Below, one piece after another: positions 16,881 to 27,217 of a stretch of 64,000 nucleotides of DNA (positions are counted from its first letter, which is position 1; the number at the start of each line of letters is the position of its first letter). The stretch spans positions 38,953 through 102,952 of the forward strand of contig CANMLS010000017.1 in assembly GCA_947498785.1 (NCBI GenBank), written 5' to 3'. The notes under the pieces are model-generated. The model was not told the DNA's origin. It saw nothing but the letters and a program-made list of their open reading frames with translations, and searched no databases. The DNA is from an uncultured Aquimarina sp. GTDB lineage: Bacteria; Bacteroidota; Bacteroidia; Flavobacteriales; Flavobacteriaceae. The position numbers were made by a program, and so were the translations under genes.

Positions 16881-19658
16881 ATGAACACTTATAAGGATTA
16901 CATTCAGGAAATCGAAGATCGAAAATCTCAAGGGCTTCATCCTAAGCCAATTGATGGTGCCGAATTGATAAGCGAAATTATTGAGCAAATAAAAGATTTA
17001 AATAATGAGTATAGGGATGATTCTCTTAACTTTTTTATTTATAATGTTTTGCCAGGAACTACTAGTGCTGCAGGTGCGAAAGCAAAGTTTTTAAAAGAAA
17101 TTATTTTAGGTCAAGAGAAAGTAAAGGAAATTACTCCTGCTTTTGCTTTTGAACAATTATCTCATATGAAAGGTGGACCTTCTGTTGAGGTGTTATTAGA
17201 TCTATCTTTAGGAGATGATGCTGCTATTGCTGTTGAAGCTGTTAAAGTATTAAAAACTCAAGTATTCTTGTACGAAGCAGATACTGAGCGTTTAGAGAAT
17301 GCTTTTAAAGCAGGTAGTACTATTGCTAAAGAACTTATAGAGAGTTATGCTCAAGCAGAATTCTTTACCAAGTTACCTGAGATCGAAGAAGAAATAGAGG
17401 TTGTGACCTATATCGCAGGAGTAGGTGATATTTCTACAGATTTATTATCTCCAGGAGCAGATGCACATTCGAGATCAGATCGAGAATTACATGGTCAGTG
17501 TATGTTTGAGCATAATAAAGACATGCAAAATGAATTATTGGCCTTAAAAGAGCAACACCCAGATAAACGTGTAATGTTAATCGCAGAAAAGGGAACTATG
17601 GGAGTAGGCTCTTCAAGAATGTCTGGTGTAAACAATGTAGCATTATGGACAGGTATTTCATCTAGCCCTTATGTGCCATTTATTAATATAGCTCCAGTAA
17701 TCGCTGGTACAAATGGTATTGCACCAATTTTCTTGACAACTGTTGGTGTAACTGGTGGTATTGGGATTGATTTGAAAAACTGGGTAAAGCAAAAAGATGC
17801 TGAAGGTAATACAGTTGTTGATGAAGACGGAGAACCAGTATTAAAACAAACTTATTCTGTTGATACAGGTACAGTACTTACCATAAATACCAAAACGAAA
17901 AAATTATATAACGGAGACAAAGAATTAAAAGATATTTCGACTGCATTGACTCCTCAAAAAATGGAGTTTATCAAAGCAGGAGGTTCTTATGCTGTTGTTT
18001 TCGGTAAGAAGTTACAAACATTTGCTGCCAAAACTTTAGGAATTGATGTTCCTGAAGTATATGCTCCATCAAAAGAAATTTCTATTGAAGGACAAGGATT
18101 AACTGCCGTTGAAAAAATCTTCAATAAAAATGCAGTAGGAACTACTCCAGGAAAAATATTACACGCAGGTTCTAATGTTAGAGTTGAAGTTAATATTGTA
18201 GGCTCTCAAGATACTACAGGTTTAATGACTTCTCAAGAATTAGAGATGATGGCTGCTACAGTAATCTCTCCAATTGTTGATGCAGGTTATCAATCGGGAT
18301 GTCATACGGCTTCAGTATGGGATGATAAATCTAAGGCTAATATTCCGAGATTAATGAAATTTATGAATGACTTCGGATTAGTTACTGCACGTGACCCTAA
18401 AGGAGAGTATCATGCAATGACCGATGTTATCCATAAAGTATTAAATGATATTACAGTAGGTGATTGGGATATTATTATTGGTGGAGATTCTCATACACGT
18501 ATGTCAAAAGGAGTTGCTTTTGGTGCTGATTCAGGAACTGTTGCTTTAGCCTTAGCTACTGGCGAAGCTACTATGCCTATTCCACAGTCGGTAAAAGTAA
18601 CTTTTAAAGGCAATATGAGAAGTTACATGGATTTTCGTGATGTAGTTCATGCAACGCAGCAACAGATGTTAAAGCAGTTTGGCGGTGAAAATGTATTTCA
18701 AGGAAGAATTATTGAAGTTCATATTGGAACACTTACAGCAGATCAAGCTTTTACTTTTACTGATTGGACTGCCGAAATGAAAGCCAAAGCTTCTATTTGT
18801 ATTTCTGAGGATGATACGTTAATCGAATCTTTAGAGATTGCAAGAGATCGTATTCTAATCATGATTGAGAAGGGGATGGATAACAAAAAGCAAATGCTTA
18901 AAGGTTTAGTGGATAAAGCAAATGCTAGAATTACAGAAATAAAAACAGGAATAAAACCAGCTTTAAGACCAGATGCTAATGCTAATTATCATGCAGAAGT
19001 AGTGATTGACTTAGATAAAATTGCTGAGCCAATGATTGCAGATCCAGATGTTAACAATGATGATGTGTCTAGACGCTATACCCACGATACTATTAGACCA
19101 TTATCCTTTTATAGAGGAGCTAAAAAAGTAGATTTAGGTTTTGTAGGATCTTGTATGGTGCATAAGGGGGATATGAAAATTCTAGCTCAAATGTTGAAGA
19201 ATATAGAAACTCAACAAGGTAGAGTGGAATTTAAGGCACCTCTAGTTGTGGCACCACCGACCTATAATATTGTTGATGAGTTAAAAGAAGAAGGAGATTG
19301 GGAAGTATTGCAAAAATACTCAGGTTTTGAATTTGATGATAATGCACCAAAAGGCTTAGCACGTACTAAATATGAAAACATGCTATACTTAGAGCGTCCA
19401 GGATGTAATTTATGTATGGGTAATCAAGAAAAGGCAGAGCCGGGAGATACAGTAATGGCTACTTCGACTCGTTTATTTCAAGGAAGAGTTGTAAAGGATT
19501 CTGGAGAGAAAAAAGGAGAATCCCTATTATCATCTACTCCAGTAGTAGTTTTGTCTACAATTTTAGGTAGAACTCCAACTATGGAAGAATATGAAGCCGC
19601 AGTTGATGGTATTGTATTAACCAAATTCAAACCATCTCAAAAACAATTAGTTATATAA
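16881..19658 (+). CDS. acnB: Aconitate hydratase B / 2-methylisocitrate dehydratase
   Basis: 925 residues, somewhat longer than the usual E. coli type. It interconverts citrate and isocitrate in the TCA cycle. The N-terminal HEAT-like domain (residues about 1-160) is the mark of AcnB, followed by the swivel domain and then the catalytic domains. Iron-sulfur ligands include the Cys in VGSCMVHKGD and the pair in GCNLCMGNQEKA near the C-terminus; SGCHTASVWDD and GGDSHTRMSKGVAFGADSG lie in the catalytic domains. A terminator separates it from the second aconitase directly downstream. Confidence 0.95.
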   Translation: MNTYKDYIQEIEDRKSQGLHPKPIDGAELISEIIEQIKDLNNEYRDDSLNFFIYNVLPGTTSAAGAKAKFLKEIILGQEKVKEITPAFAFEQLSHMKGGPSVEVLLDLSLGDDAAIAVEAVKVLKTQVFLYEADTERLENAFKAGSTIAKELIESYAQAEFFTKLPEIEEEIEVVTYIAGVGDISTDLLSPGADAHSRSDRELHGQCMFEHNKDMQNELLALKEQHPDKRVMLIAEKGTMGVGSSRMSGVNNVALWTGISSSPYVPFINIAPVIAGTNGIAPIFLTTVGVTGGIGIDLKNWVKQKDAEGNTVVDEDGEPVLKQTYSVDTGTVLTINTKTKKLYNGDKELKDISTALTPQKMEFIKAGGSYAVVFGKKLQTFAAKTLGIDVPEVYAPSKEISIEGQGLTAVEKIFNKNAVGTTPGKILHAGSNVRVEVNIVGSQDTTGLMTSQELEMMAATVISPIVDAGYQSGCHTASVWDDKSKANIPRLMKFMNDFGLVTARDPKGEYHAMTDVIHKVLNDITVGDWDIIIGGDSHTRMSKGVAFGADSGTVALALATGEATMPIPQSVKVTFKGNMRSYMDFRDVVHATQQQMLKQFGGENVFQGRIIEVHIGTLTADQAFTFTDWTAEMKAKASICISEDDTLIESLEIARDRILIMIEKGMDNKKQMLKGLVDKANARITEIKTGIKPALRPDANANYHAEVVIDLDKIAEPMIADPDVNNDDVSRRYTHDTIRPLSFYRGAKKVDLGFVGSCMVHKGDMKILAQMLKNIETQQGRVEFKAPLVVAPPTYNIVDELKEEGDWEVLQKYSGFEFDDNAPKGLARTKYENMLYLERPGCNLCMGNQEKAEPGDTVMATSTRLFQGRVVKDSGEKKGESLLSSTPVVVLSTILGRTPTMEEYEAAVDGIVLTKFKPSQKQLVI

Positions 19659-19680
19659 TTAAAGTTTTATATTAGTTTAA

Positions 19681-19714
19681 AAGCCTTAGTACTAATCGTG
19701 CTAAGGCTTTTTTT
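19681..19714 (+). terminator. Intrinsic terminator after acnB
   Basis: Stem AAGCCTTAGTAC / GTGCTAAGGCTT (one G-T pair) with a 5-base loop and a seven-T run. Confidence 0.85.
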
Positions 19715-19853
19715 GTGGCTTTAATATTTGTAAACTATTTTTAAATAAAATACTTTTTATAATCATTCTATATTCTTTCCTCTCTTTTCGTAGTCATTCT
19801 ATATTTTGTATCTTAGAATTCTTAAAAAAATAACGGAAATATATAAAAGTTTT

Positions 19854-22121
19854 ATGGCATTCGATATTGATATGATAAAAAAGGTGTATGCTCAAGTTGC
19901 TGAGAGAGTAGATGCTGCTAGAAAAGTAACTGGTAAACCTTTAACATTGGCAGAGAAAATTTTGTATTCACATTTATGGGACGTAAAAGCAAAAGAAGCA
20001 TTTACTAGAGGTAAAGACTATGTTGATTTTGCACCCGATCGTATAGCTTGTCAGGATGCCACGGCTCAGATGGCGTTACTTCAATTTATGCAAGCTGGTA
20101 AGAACAAAGTTGCTGTTCCAACTACAGTACATTGCGATCATTTAATTCAGGCTAAAGTAGGAGCGGATAAGGATTTACAATCAGCATTAAATACAAGTAG
20201 TGAAGTATTTAATTTTTTAGAGTCTGTATCAAATAAATATGGAATTGGATTTTGGAAACCTGGTGCTGGTATTATCCATCAGGTAGTGCTCGAAAATTAT
20301 GCTTTTCCTGGAGGTATGATGATTGGAACCGATTCTCATACTGTAAATGCTGGAGGATTAGGCATGGTGGCTATTGGTGTTGGAGGAGCAGATGCAGTAG
20401 ATGTAATGGCAGGAATGCCTTGGGAGTTAAAATTTCCTAAGTTAATAGGGGTAAAATTAACCGGTAAATTATCAGGTTGGACTGCACCAAAAGATGTAAT
20501 TTTAAAGGTTGCTGAAATTCTTACTGTAAAAGGAGGAACTGGAGCTATTGTAGAATATTTTGGACCAGGAGCTACTGCAATGTCATGTACAGGTAAAGGT
20601 ACAATTTGTAATATGGGTGCTGAGATTGGAGCTACTACATCAACATTTGGTTACGATGAGTCCATGGAGCGTTATTTACGAGCTACAGATCGTAGTGATA
20701 TTGCTGATGCAGCTAATAAAGTAAAAGAACATCTTACTGGAGATGCCGAAGTGTATGCAAATCCTGAACAATATTTTGATCAGGTAATTGAAATTAACCT
20801 ATCTGAATTAGGGCCACTATTAAATGGACCTTTTACTCCGGATTTGTCAACAGAAGTTGGTGATACAATGACAGAAAAAGCAAAAGCTAATGACTGGCCA
20901 TTAAGGGTAGAATGGGGATTGATAGGTTCTTGTACAAACTCTTCTTATGAAGATTTGTCAAGAGCATCATCCATTGCACAACAGGCAATTGATAAAGGTG
21001 TAAAAATGAAATCCGAATTAGGTATCAATCCAGGTTCTGAACAAGTTCGTTTTACTGCAGAACGGGATGGATTATTAGATATTTTTGAAAAATTAGATGC
21101 TAAGATTTTTACTAATGCCTGTGGCCCATGTATTGGACAATGGGCAAGATATAATGATCCTAAAAATGCACCTAAGAATAGTATTGTTCATTCTTTTAAT
21201 AGAAATTTTGCCAAACGAGCAGATGGTAATCCAAATACACACGCTTTTGTTGCATCACCAGAATTAACAGCAGCAATTGCCGTTGCGGGACGTTTAGATT
21301 TTAATCCATTAAAAGATAAATTAATCAATGAAAATGGAGAAGAGGTGATGTTTGATGAACCTACAGGATGGGAATTGCCACCAAAAGGTTTTGAAGTAGA
21401 AGATGCTGGGTATATTGCTCCGCAAGAAGATGGGTCTAAGGTTGAAGTTTCTGTAGATCCTAACTCAGAACGATTAGAGTTATTAACACCTTTTGAGCCT
21501 TGGGATGGTAAAAATATTACCGGAGCTAAATTGTTAATTAAAGCATTCGGTAAATGTACTACAGATCATATTTCTATGGCTGGTCCTTGGTTACGTTACC
21601 GTGGTCATTTAGATAATATATCAAACAACTGTTTGATTGGAGCTGTAAATGCATACAACAAAAAAACCAATTTTGTAAAAAGTCAGTTGAACGGTGAATA
21701 TGATGGTGTTCCTAATGTGCAAAGAACATATAAAGCTGCAGGAGTACCTACTGTAGTTGTAGGAGATCATAATTATGGAGAAGGATCATCACGTGAGCAT
21801 GCTGCTATGGAACCTCGTCACCTTGGTGTACGTGCAGTAATTGTGAAATCATTCGCACGTATTCATGAAACAAACCTTAAAAAACAAGGAATGTTAGGTC
21901 TTACATTTGCAAATGAGGCAGATTACGATTTGATCTTAGAAGATGATACTTTTAACTTTACAGATTTAGATCAATTTGCTCCAGGTAAACAATTAACATT
22001 AGAAGTTGTCCATGCAGATGGTTCCAGTGATACTATTATGCTTAATCATACATATAATGATTCGCAAATAGATTGGTTTAGAGAGGGGTCTGCGTTGAAC
22101 TTAATCAAGAAACAAAATTAA
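19854..22121 (+). CDS. Aconitate hydratase, mitochondrial type
   Basis: 755 residues from the ATG at 19854 ([22 protein letters not shown], the usual flavobacterial start); an open frame extends 16 codons upstream. Family segments: [14 protein letters not shown], the cluster ligands in [11 protein letters not shown] and [10 protein letters not shown], and the swivel-domain motif [17 protein letters not shown]. It has the same TCA-cycle reaction as AcnB but belongs to the eukaryotic mitochondrial-like branch, distinct from E. coli AcnA. Carrying both types side by side suggests separately controlled isoenzymes; the intervening terminator supports separate transcription. Confidence 0.95.
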   Translation: MAFDIDMIKKVYAQVAERVDAARKVTGKPLTLAEKILYSHLWDVKAKEAFTRGKDYVDFAPDRIACQDATAQMALLQFMQAGKNKVAVPTTVHCDHLIQAKVGADKDLQSALNTSSEVFNFLESVSNKYGIGFWKPGAGIIHQVVLENYAFPGGMMIGTDSHTVNAGGLGMVAIGVGGADAVDVMAGMPWELKFPKLIGVKLTGKLSGWTAPKDVILKVAEILTVKGGTGAIVEYFGPGATAMSCTGKGTICNMGAEIGATTSTFGYDESMERYLRATDRSDIADAANKVKEHLTGDAEVYANPEQYFDQVIEINLSELGPLLNGPFTPDLSTEVGDTMTEKAKANDWPLRVEWGLIGSCTNSSYEDLSRASSIAQQAIDKGVKMKSELGINPGSEQVRFTAERDGLLDIFEKLDAKIFTNACGPCIGQWARYNDPKNAPKNSIVHSFNRNFAKRADGNPNTHAFVASPELTAAIAVAGRLDFNPLKDKLINENGEEVMFDEPTGWELPPKGFEVEDAGYIAPQEDGSKVEVSVDPNSERLELLTPFEPWDGKNITGAKLLIKAFGKCTTDHISMAGPWLRYRGHLDNISNNCLIGAVNAYNKKTNFVKSQLNGEYDGVPNVQRTYKAAGVPTVVVGDHNYGEGSSREHAAMEPRHLGVRAVIVKSFARIHETNLKKQGMLGLTFANEADYDLILEDDTFNFTDLDQFAPGKQLTLEVVHADGSSDTIMLNHTYNDSQIDWFREGSALNLIKKQN

Positions 22122-22147
22122 TAAGAGATAAATAAATTATTAAATAA

Positions 22148-22181
22148 AAAAACTCCTAAGATTTAAATTTTAGGAGTTTTT
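22148..22181 (+). terminator. Intrinsic terminator after the second aconitase
   Basis: Stem AACTCCTAA / TTAGGAGTT (22151-22159 / 22170-22178) flanked by an A run and a T run, so it can work in both directions. Confidence 0.8.
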
Positions 22182-22252
22182 ATTTTAAGCTATCATATAT
22201 TTCTAAGTTATTCTGAATAAGAAATAATGTAGTGCTTCAAAATGGCGATTAA

Positions 22253-22435
22253 TTAAATAGGAAAGCATTCTACGCTAACCATAACGCAAAATTTGTATTC
22301 TGGAGGAAGTGCTTCATATTCACTGCAAGAAACTACTATAGGTCCTGTGTAACCACTGCAAGGTCCACCTCCGTTAATTTTCCTTTGTTGAGCTCTGTTT
22401 AAGCTTTTTCCAAAATTTAAAAGTGTTTTTTTCAT
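22253..22435 (-). CDS. Double-glycine leader peptide, bacteriocin-like
   Basis: 60 residues. The N-terminal leader KKTLLNFGKSLNRAQQRKINGG matches the bacteriocin-type signal of Bacteroidetes peptides (LnkaeqkkInGG), which C39-peptidase ABC transporters cut after GG. The core of about 37 residues has four cysteines (26, 37, 50, 57), enough for two disulfides, plus a PIVVSC hydrophobic patch. No C39 transporter, modification enzyme or immunity gene is adjacent, so export must depend on a gene elsewhere. It may be a bacteriocin, a signalling peptide or an orphan substrate. Confidence 0.65.
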   Translation of the reverse strand: MKKTLLNFGKSLNRAQQRKINGGGPCSGYTGPIVVSCSEYEALPPEYKFCVMVSVECFPI

Positions 22436-22648
22436 ATTGTTTTTGTGTAATACTCCCCGAACTTAAATAAAACACTCAGGGAATGTGTCTTTACACTAAA
22501 ATAATGCTTTTTCTAAAGGAAATTATTAGAGTAATGTTAATATGATATAGTTTATAAAGCTTTAAATAAAGTTGTGTAAATAATAATGTAAGGTTTTTAA
22601 GTGTTTTACGACCCAAGTATATAACTAATTTCTTAAAACATAATCATC

Positions 22649-23317
22649 ATGGGCGCTATCTGGTTTTTCGAGGACGCAAACCTCTTCAAAGTATTATGTC
22701 CTCATAAATTTAAAAGATATAAAAAAGACCACGATTTTGATGCTTACCGAAAGAATGACTACATCTATTTTGAGGAAGATTTTGCTAATAAAGTATATCT
22801 TATTGAAAAAGGAAAAGTTAAAATAGGCTATTATGGAGAAGATGGCTGTGAAGTGGTAAAAGCCATATTAACAAGAGGAGAGATTTTTGGAGAAAAAGCA
22901 ATTTTAGGAGAAAATATAAGAACAGAATTTGCTCAGTCTGTCGATAATACAACTTCTATTTGTCCTATAGGTGTAGAGACTATGCATGGCCTCATGAGGG
23001 ATAATCAATCTTTTAGCCTTAGAATTTATAAATTTATTGGTATGCGTTTTAAACGTTTAGAAAGAAGGTTACAATTACTTCTTTTTAAGGATACCAAAAC
23101 AAGATTGTTAGAATTTTTAAATGAACTTAAAGAAGATTATGGCCATTGTTGTCCTGATACAGGGGATATGGTCATAGAGCATCCATATACTCAAAAAGAT
23201 ATAGCAAACCTAATTGGAACATCAAGACCTACCCTAAATATCATCCTAAACGAATTAAAAGAATCTAATATCATCGACTTTAATAGAAAAGAAATTCGAT
23301 TAAAAATAGTTGCTTAA
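22649..23317 (+). CDS. Crp/Fnr family transcriptional regulator
   Basis: 222 residues. An N-terminal cyclic-nucleotide-binding-like beta roll (ENKVYLIEKGKVKIGYY-type strand, then RGEIFGEKAILGE) is joined by a long helix (residues about 125-150) to a winged helix-turn-helix with YTQKDIANLIGTSRPTLNIILNEL. There is no N-terminal Fnr-type cysteine cluster, so it is not an iron-sulfur oxygen sensor; the effector is unknown. It is divergent from the leader-peptide gene and precedes a repeat lipoprotein by 72 bases, both possible targets. Confidence 0.88.
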   Translation: MGAIWFFEDANLFKVLCPHKFKRYKKDHDFDAYRKNDYIYFEEDFANKVYLIEKGKVKIGYYGEDGCEVVKAILTRGEIFGEKAILGENIRTEFAQSVDNTTSICPIGVETMHGLMRDNQSFSLRIYKFIGMRFKRLERRLQLLLFKDTKTRLLEFLNELKEDYGHCCPDTGDMVIEHPYTQKDIANLIGTSRPTLNIILNELKESNIIDFNRKEIRLKIVA

Positions 23318-23389
23318 TGTTAGGTAGCTAACATTTTAAAATTATAGTTGTTAATATTTTTATGGTCTAATAATCATAAAAATAAAGCA

Positions 23390-24814
23390 ATGTTAAAAAA
23401 ACTAATTATAGGAGTACTGGCACTAGGTTTTGTAGCTGTCTCCTGTAGTGATGATGATGACAACACAGTAGTCGTTAATGCGGGAACAATCTCAGGAGGT
23501 CCTTTCTCCTTTGATGTTGATGGAGAACCTGATATGGTAACAGGTATATCTTTAGATGACACGAATGTTTCGGGAACCAATAGAACTTGGGTAATTACAG
23601 ATGATACAGGAGTTATTCTTGGATTACCACCAAATATAGAGGCTGTAGAAGGAGTAAATTTTGATGATGCAGGTACAGGAACTTGTTTTATTTGGTATTT
23701 ACGTTATGAAGATGATTTGCAAGGGTTAGAAGCAATGAGTAATACTAATGATCTAAGTGGAACATTTGATTTTTCGAATTCTATTGAAGTAGTGCGTAAT
23801 CAAGTAACAAATGCAGGAAAAATTTCGGGAGGTCCATTTTCTTTTGACGTTGATGGTGAGCCTGATATGGTAAGTGGCATCGAATTAGATAATGCTAATG
23901 TTTTTGGAGCTAACAGTACTTGGGTAATAACTGATGATATGGGTAAAATTCTTGGGTTACCACCAACATTAGCAGCTGTAGAAGGTGTAAATTTTGATGG
24001 AGCAGGAGCAGGAACTTGTTTTATTTGGTATTTACGTTATGAAGATGGTTTACAAGGATTAGAGGCTATGAATAATACTAGTGATCTAAACGGAACCTTT
24101 GATTTTTCTAATGCTATAGAAGTAGTACGTAATCAGGTAACAAATGCGGGGGTTTTATCAGGAGGTCCTTATACTTTTTGTGTTGATGATGGTACACCAG
24201 ATATGGTAAGCGGTATTATGCTAGATGATACTAATGCATTTGGAACAAATAGTACTTGGGTGATTACCGATGATGCGGGTAAAATTCTTGGATTGCCACC
24301 AACATTAGCAGATGTAGGAAATGTTGATTTTGACGGAGCGGGAGAAGGTACATGTTTTATATGGTATTTACGTTATGAAGATGGTTTGCAAGGATTAGCA
24401 ATGATGAATAATACTAGCGATCTAAGCGGAACATTTGATTTTTCTAATGCTATAGAGGTAGTGCGTAATAAACCAGATGGAGGAACAATTTCTGGAGGTC
24501 CTTTTGCTTTTACAGTAGATGATGGTACACCTGATATGGTAAGTGGTATTATGTTAGATAATACTAATGTTTCTGGTAAGAACGGAACATGGGTAATTAC
24601 TGATGATACGGGTAAAATTCTTGGATTGCCTCCAACATTAGCAGATGTAGAAAATGTAAATTTTGATGATGCTGGAGTTGGTACATGTTTTATCTGGTAT
24701 TTACGCTATGAAGATGGATTACAGGGATTAGCAATGATGAATAAAACCAATGATCTCGATGGCTGTTTCGATTTTTCGAATTATATTGAAGTTACTCGTA
24801 ATCCTGTTCCTTAA
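23390..24814 (+). CDS. Lipoprotein with four tandem ~111-residue repeats
   Basis: 474 residues from the ATG that starts a lipoprotein signal (LKKLIIGVLALGFVAVSC, then SDDDDN); the frame extends 14 codons upstream. The rest is four copies of one domain: SGGPFSFDVDGEPDM, TWVITDDTGKILGLPP, a Cys in GTCFIWYLRYEDGLQG, and DFSNAIEVVRN. Copies 3 and 4 replace DVDG by CVDDG or TVDDG. Related repeats are remembered from large surface proteins of marine Bacteroidetes, function unknown. The acidic loops suggest calcium binding. Displayed on the cell surface or in the periplasm. Confidence 0.85.
   Translation: MLKKLIIGVLALGFVAVSCSDDDDNTVVVNAGTISGGPFSFDVDGEPDMVTGISLDDTNVSGTNRTWVITDDTGVILGLPPNIEAVEGVNFDDAGTGTCFIWYLRYEDDLQGLEAMSNTNDLSGTFDFSNSIEVVRNQVTNAGKISGGPFSFDVDGEPDMVSGIELDNANVFGANSTWVITDDMGKILGLPPTLAAVEGVNFDGAGAGTCFIWYLRYEDGLQGLEAMNNTSDLNGTFDFSNAIEVVRNQVTNAGVLSGGPYTFCVDDGTPDMVSGIMLDDTNAFGTNSTWVITDDAGKILGLPPTLADVGNVDFDGAGEGTCFIWYLRYEDGLQGLAMMNNTSDLSGTFDFSNAIEVVRNKPDGGTISGGPFAFTVDDGTPDMVSGIMLDNTNVSGKNGTWVITDDTGKILGLPPTLADVENVNFDDAGVGTCFIWYLRYEDGLQGLAMMNKTNDLDGCFDFSNYIEVTRNPVP
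23483..24811 (+). repeat. Four tandem coding repeats with exact 333-bp period
   Basis: Units start at 23483, 23816, 24149 and 24482. The period stays 333 bp even though units 3 and 4 gain a codon in the acidic loop, compensated by a shorter linker. Confidence 0.9.
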
Positions 24815-24912
24815 AAAATAGTAATGATCAGTTATACAATTGAACATATAATAATTTAACCTTTTTGTAAAGGTGTAAAATAATAGTTCTATTGTTTATT
24901 TGTTAGTTTTTT

Positions 24913-24940
24913 AAAGCGTAATCTATGATTACGCTTTTTT
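24913..24940 (+). terminator. Intrinsic terminator after the repeat lipoprotein
   Basis: Stem AAAGCGTAATC / GATTACGCTTT with loop TAT, then T run. Perfect 11-bp arms. Confidence 0.85.
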
Positions 24941-25292
24941 AGTCTTTACTAGTTAAACACATCAATATCGATTTTTCATTAAAGAAAAAATCAATTGAGA
25001 TTGCCATGATACTATATTTTATTTATGCCCATTGCGTTTAGATATTTTTTAAGTTAAAACCCATCAATTCGAGTGCTTCAGTCTTGATAGTGATTGAGGG
25101 ATAAGTGTAGCAAAAATAGTCTTTTGGTCTAAAACCCTATTCTTAATATATTTTGTCTTTACTTCATTATACCAAAACAATTGAATTGCCTTTTTTCTAT
25201 TAATTTTCCTAAATACACAACAGGTTATTTATATATTTTTGTAAGTTGTCGAAGATTTTAAGACAAAAGAATTATTTAACAATTTTTGGAAT
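24941..25292. other. Intergenic region upstream of the TlpA-like gene
   Basis: 352 bases with no gene recognised. A -7-like box TATTTTTG lies at 25234-25241, 51 bases before the TlpA-like start; no matching -33 element was seen. Confidence 0.4.
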
Positions 25293-25853
25293 ATGAAGTT
25301 AAACAAGAAAAATATTTCTAATATCGTTTTTGCCATTGTGCTAATGTTGTTTTTTATCCCAAATACCAGAGGGATGATGCAAATATTTCTAACAAGAATT
25401 TTTTCCTTTAGCCCAGGAATTGTTGAAGTTGATGAGCGTGTTCAAGTTGCATCCTATGAATGGAAATTACATGGAGTAAATACATCATCTATTAATTTTG
25501 ATACCGCCAAAAATAAAATTGTTTTAATTAATTATTGGGCTACCTGGTGTCCGCCATGCATTGCAGAAATGCCTTCTTTGCAAGAACTGTACAATGATTA
25601 TAAGGATAAAGTTGTGTTTTTGTTTGTTACTACAGATGATGATCCCGAGCTTAATAAGTTTATGAAGAATAAAAACTATGACTTTCCTGTTTATAGATCT
25701 TTGTCAGAATTACCAAAACCATTTGTGAATAATCCTATTCCCCAGACATATCTTATTGATAAAAAAGGAAATATAGTAATAGACAAAACAAATGCAGCTG
25801 ATTGGAATTCATCTAAAGTAAGAGAAACTATTGATCATCTTTTGGTAGAATAA
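25293..25853 (+). CDS. TlpA/ResA-like membrane-anchored thioredoxin
   Basis: 186 residues. An N-terminal membrane anchor (IVFAIVLMLFFIPNTRG) is followed by a thioredoxin fold with active site WATWCPPC (Cys86, Cys89) and the cis-proline loop NPIPQTYLIDKKGNIV. Such proteins reduce or exchange disulfides in the periplasm, for example during cytochrome c maturation. A short region before the domain (VASYEWKLHGVNT) is typical of AhpC/TSA-like TlpA proteins. It converges with crtZ, 12 bases away, and is not part of the carotenoid operon. Confidence 0.9.
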   Translation: MKLNKKNISNIVFAIVLMLFFIPNTRGMMQIFLTRIFSFSPGIVEVDERVQVASYEWKLHGVNTSSINFDTAKNKIVLINYWATWCPPCIAEMPSLQELYNDYKDKVVFLFVTTDDDPELNKFMKNKNYDFPVYRSLSELPKPFVNNPIPQTYLIDKKGNIVIDKTNAADWNSSKVRETIDHLLVE

Positions 25854-25865
25854 ATAGTATTTATA

Positions 25866-26321
25866 TTATTTTTTGAAATATTTAAAAGGAACAATCAGCA
25901 TTCCAAAACATTCTCCTTTTTCTTTACCGATATTTTTATGATGCATTTTATGAGCTCTTCTAACTCCTTTTGCATACCAATTATTTGCGTTTCTCAATAA
26001 TTTAAAACGTTGATGAATAAAAATATCATGAACAACAAAATAAGCAATTCCATATGCCAAAATCCCTAGTCCAATAGGTCTTCCTATCCAAAAAGTCTGC
26101 GAATCATGAAATAAAATACAAGACATACTTACTACTGCATAAAATACAAAGAATAAATCATTACGCTCCCACCAACTACCATGATCTTTGTGATGATGAT
26201 CCCGGTGTAAAGACCATAAAAAACCATGCATTACGTATTTATGAGTAAACCAAGCCATAAACTCCATAATAGAAAATGCGGTTAGAAAAACTAATATTTG
26301 GATGAGGATTTTCACAAGCAA
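25866..26321 (-). CDS. crtZ: Beta-carotene hydroxylase
   Basis: 151 residues. A membrane di-iron hydroxylase of the fatty-acid hydroxylase superfamily with the expected histidine clusters: H27/H32 (HKYVMH), H39/H42/H43 (HRDHH), H98/H103 (HDIFIH) and H124/H127/H128 (HKMHH). Hydrophobic helices separate them. It converts beta-carotene to zeaxanthin. It is the last gene of the crt run, 21 bases after crtB. A lycopene cyclase, needed for its substrate, is not in this window. Confidence 0.93.
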   Translation of the reverse strand: MLVKILIQILVFLTAFSIMEFMAWFTHKYVMHGFLWSLHRDHHHKDHGSWWERNDLFFVFYAVVSMSCILFHDSQTFWIGRPIGLGILAYGIAYFVVHDIFIHQRFKLLRNANNWYAKGVRRAHKMHHKNIGKEKGECFGMLIVPFKYFKK

Positions 26322-26342
26322 AAGATTTATACAAAAATACGG

Positions 26343-27182
26343 TTAAATTAGATTTAATCTATAGTCAAAATATGATTTGGCTAACAAACCAAATTTTTGA
26401 TAATTTGGGACTCTTATTCGGGCATTTTTTATCTCCATAGAAGGGGTTTTTTTTAGTTTTTTTAATAATTTACGATAATAAATAAATGCAGTGTATACCC
26501 CAAATTTGGCTTCGACGGGAAGTTTTAAAATGCCTTTAAGACCTTTTTCAAAATCATCTTCGATCTCATTAATAATTCTAAGTTTTGAGTCCTCATCTAA
26601 TCTGTTAAGATCAGTATTTGGAAAATAAGTTCTTTCCAAATTTTCGTAATCAGCTTTAAGGTCCCGTAAAAAATTAACCTTTTGAAAAGCAGACCCTAAG
26701 TGCATTGCGCTTTCTTTGAGTTCATCATATTTATTTTTGTCTCCATTAACAAAAACCTTCAAACACATTAATCCAACCACATCTGCAGATCCGTAAATAT
26801 ATTCTTTGTATTCTATATCCGTTAGATATTTTGTTTTATGAAGATCCAGTCTCATACTTTTCATAAAAGCTTCATAGAGTTCTGGGTTGATATTGTATTG
26901 ATGTACAGTTTTTTGAAAAGCATTAAGAATAGGGTTTAAGCTAATTCTATTTTCAATAGCTTTATACATTTCTTCTTCAAAATCATTAAATAATTTTTCT
27001 TTATCATAATCGTGAAATGTGTCTACAATTTCATCTGCAAATCTTACAAAACCATAAATGTTGTATATGTCTTGTCGTATAGTATCTGATAACATTTTTG
27101 ATGCTAACGAAAATGAAGTACTGTATGAATTGGTGACAATTTTACTACAACTGTAAGATACTGTATCAAAAATTGCTTTCAT
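26343..27182 (-). CDS. crtB: Phytoene synthase
   Basis: 279 residues. It condenses two geranylgeranyl diphosphates to phytoene. The two aspartate-rich motifs that hold Mg-diphosphate are DEIVD (50-54) and DLKAD (174-178), and FLRDLKADYENLERTYFP is a strong family signature. The length is normal for bacterial CrtB. It lies between crtI (35 bases upstream) and crtZ in one operon. Confidence 0.95.
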   Translation of the reverse strand: MKAIFDTVSYSCSKIVTNSYSTSFSLASKMLSDTIRQDIYNIYGFVRFADEIVDTFHDYDKEKLFNDFEEEMYKAIENRISLNPILNAFQKTVHQYNINPELYEAFMKSMRLDLHKTKYLTDIEYKEYIYGSADVVGLMCLKVFVNGDKNKYDELKESAMHLGSAFQKVNFLRDLKADYENLERTYFPNTDLNRLDEDSKLRIINEIEDDFEKGLKGILKLPVEAKFGVYTAFIYYRKLLKKLKKTPSMEIKNARIRVPNYQKFGLLAKSYFDYRLNLI

Positions 27183-27217
27183 ATGGATTGAGTTTAGTTA
27201 AGAATTGTTGAGATGGT

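Noticed and set aside
23483..24811. Phase-variable or CRISPR-like repeat array
   Set aside because: The repeats are coding, 333 bp long and contiguous without spacers. No CRISPR array or cas gene was seen anywhere in the window.
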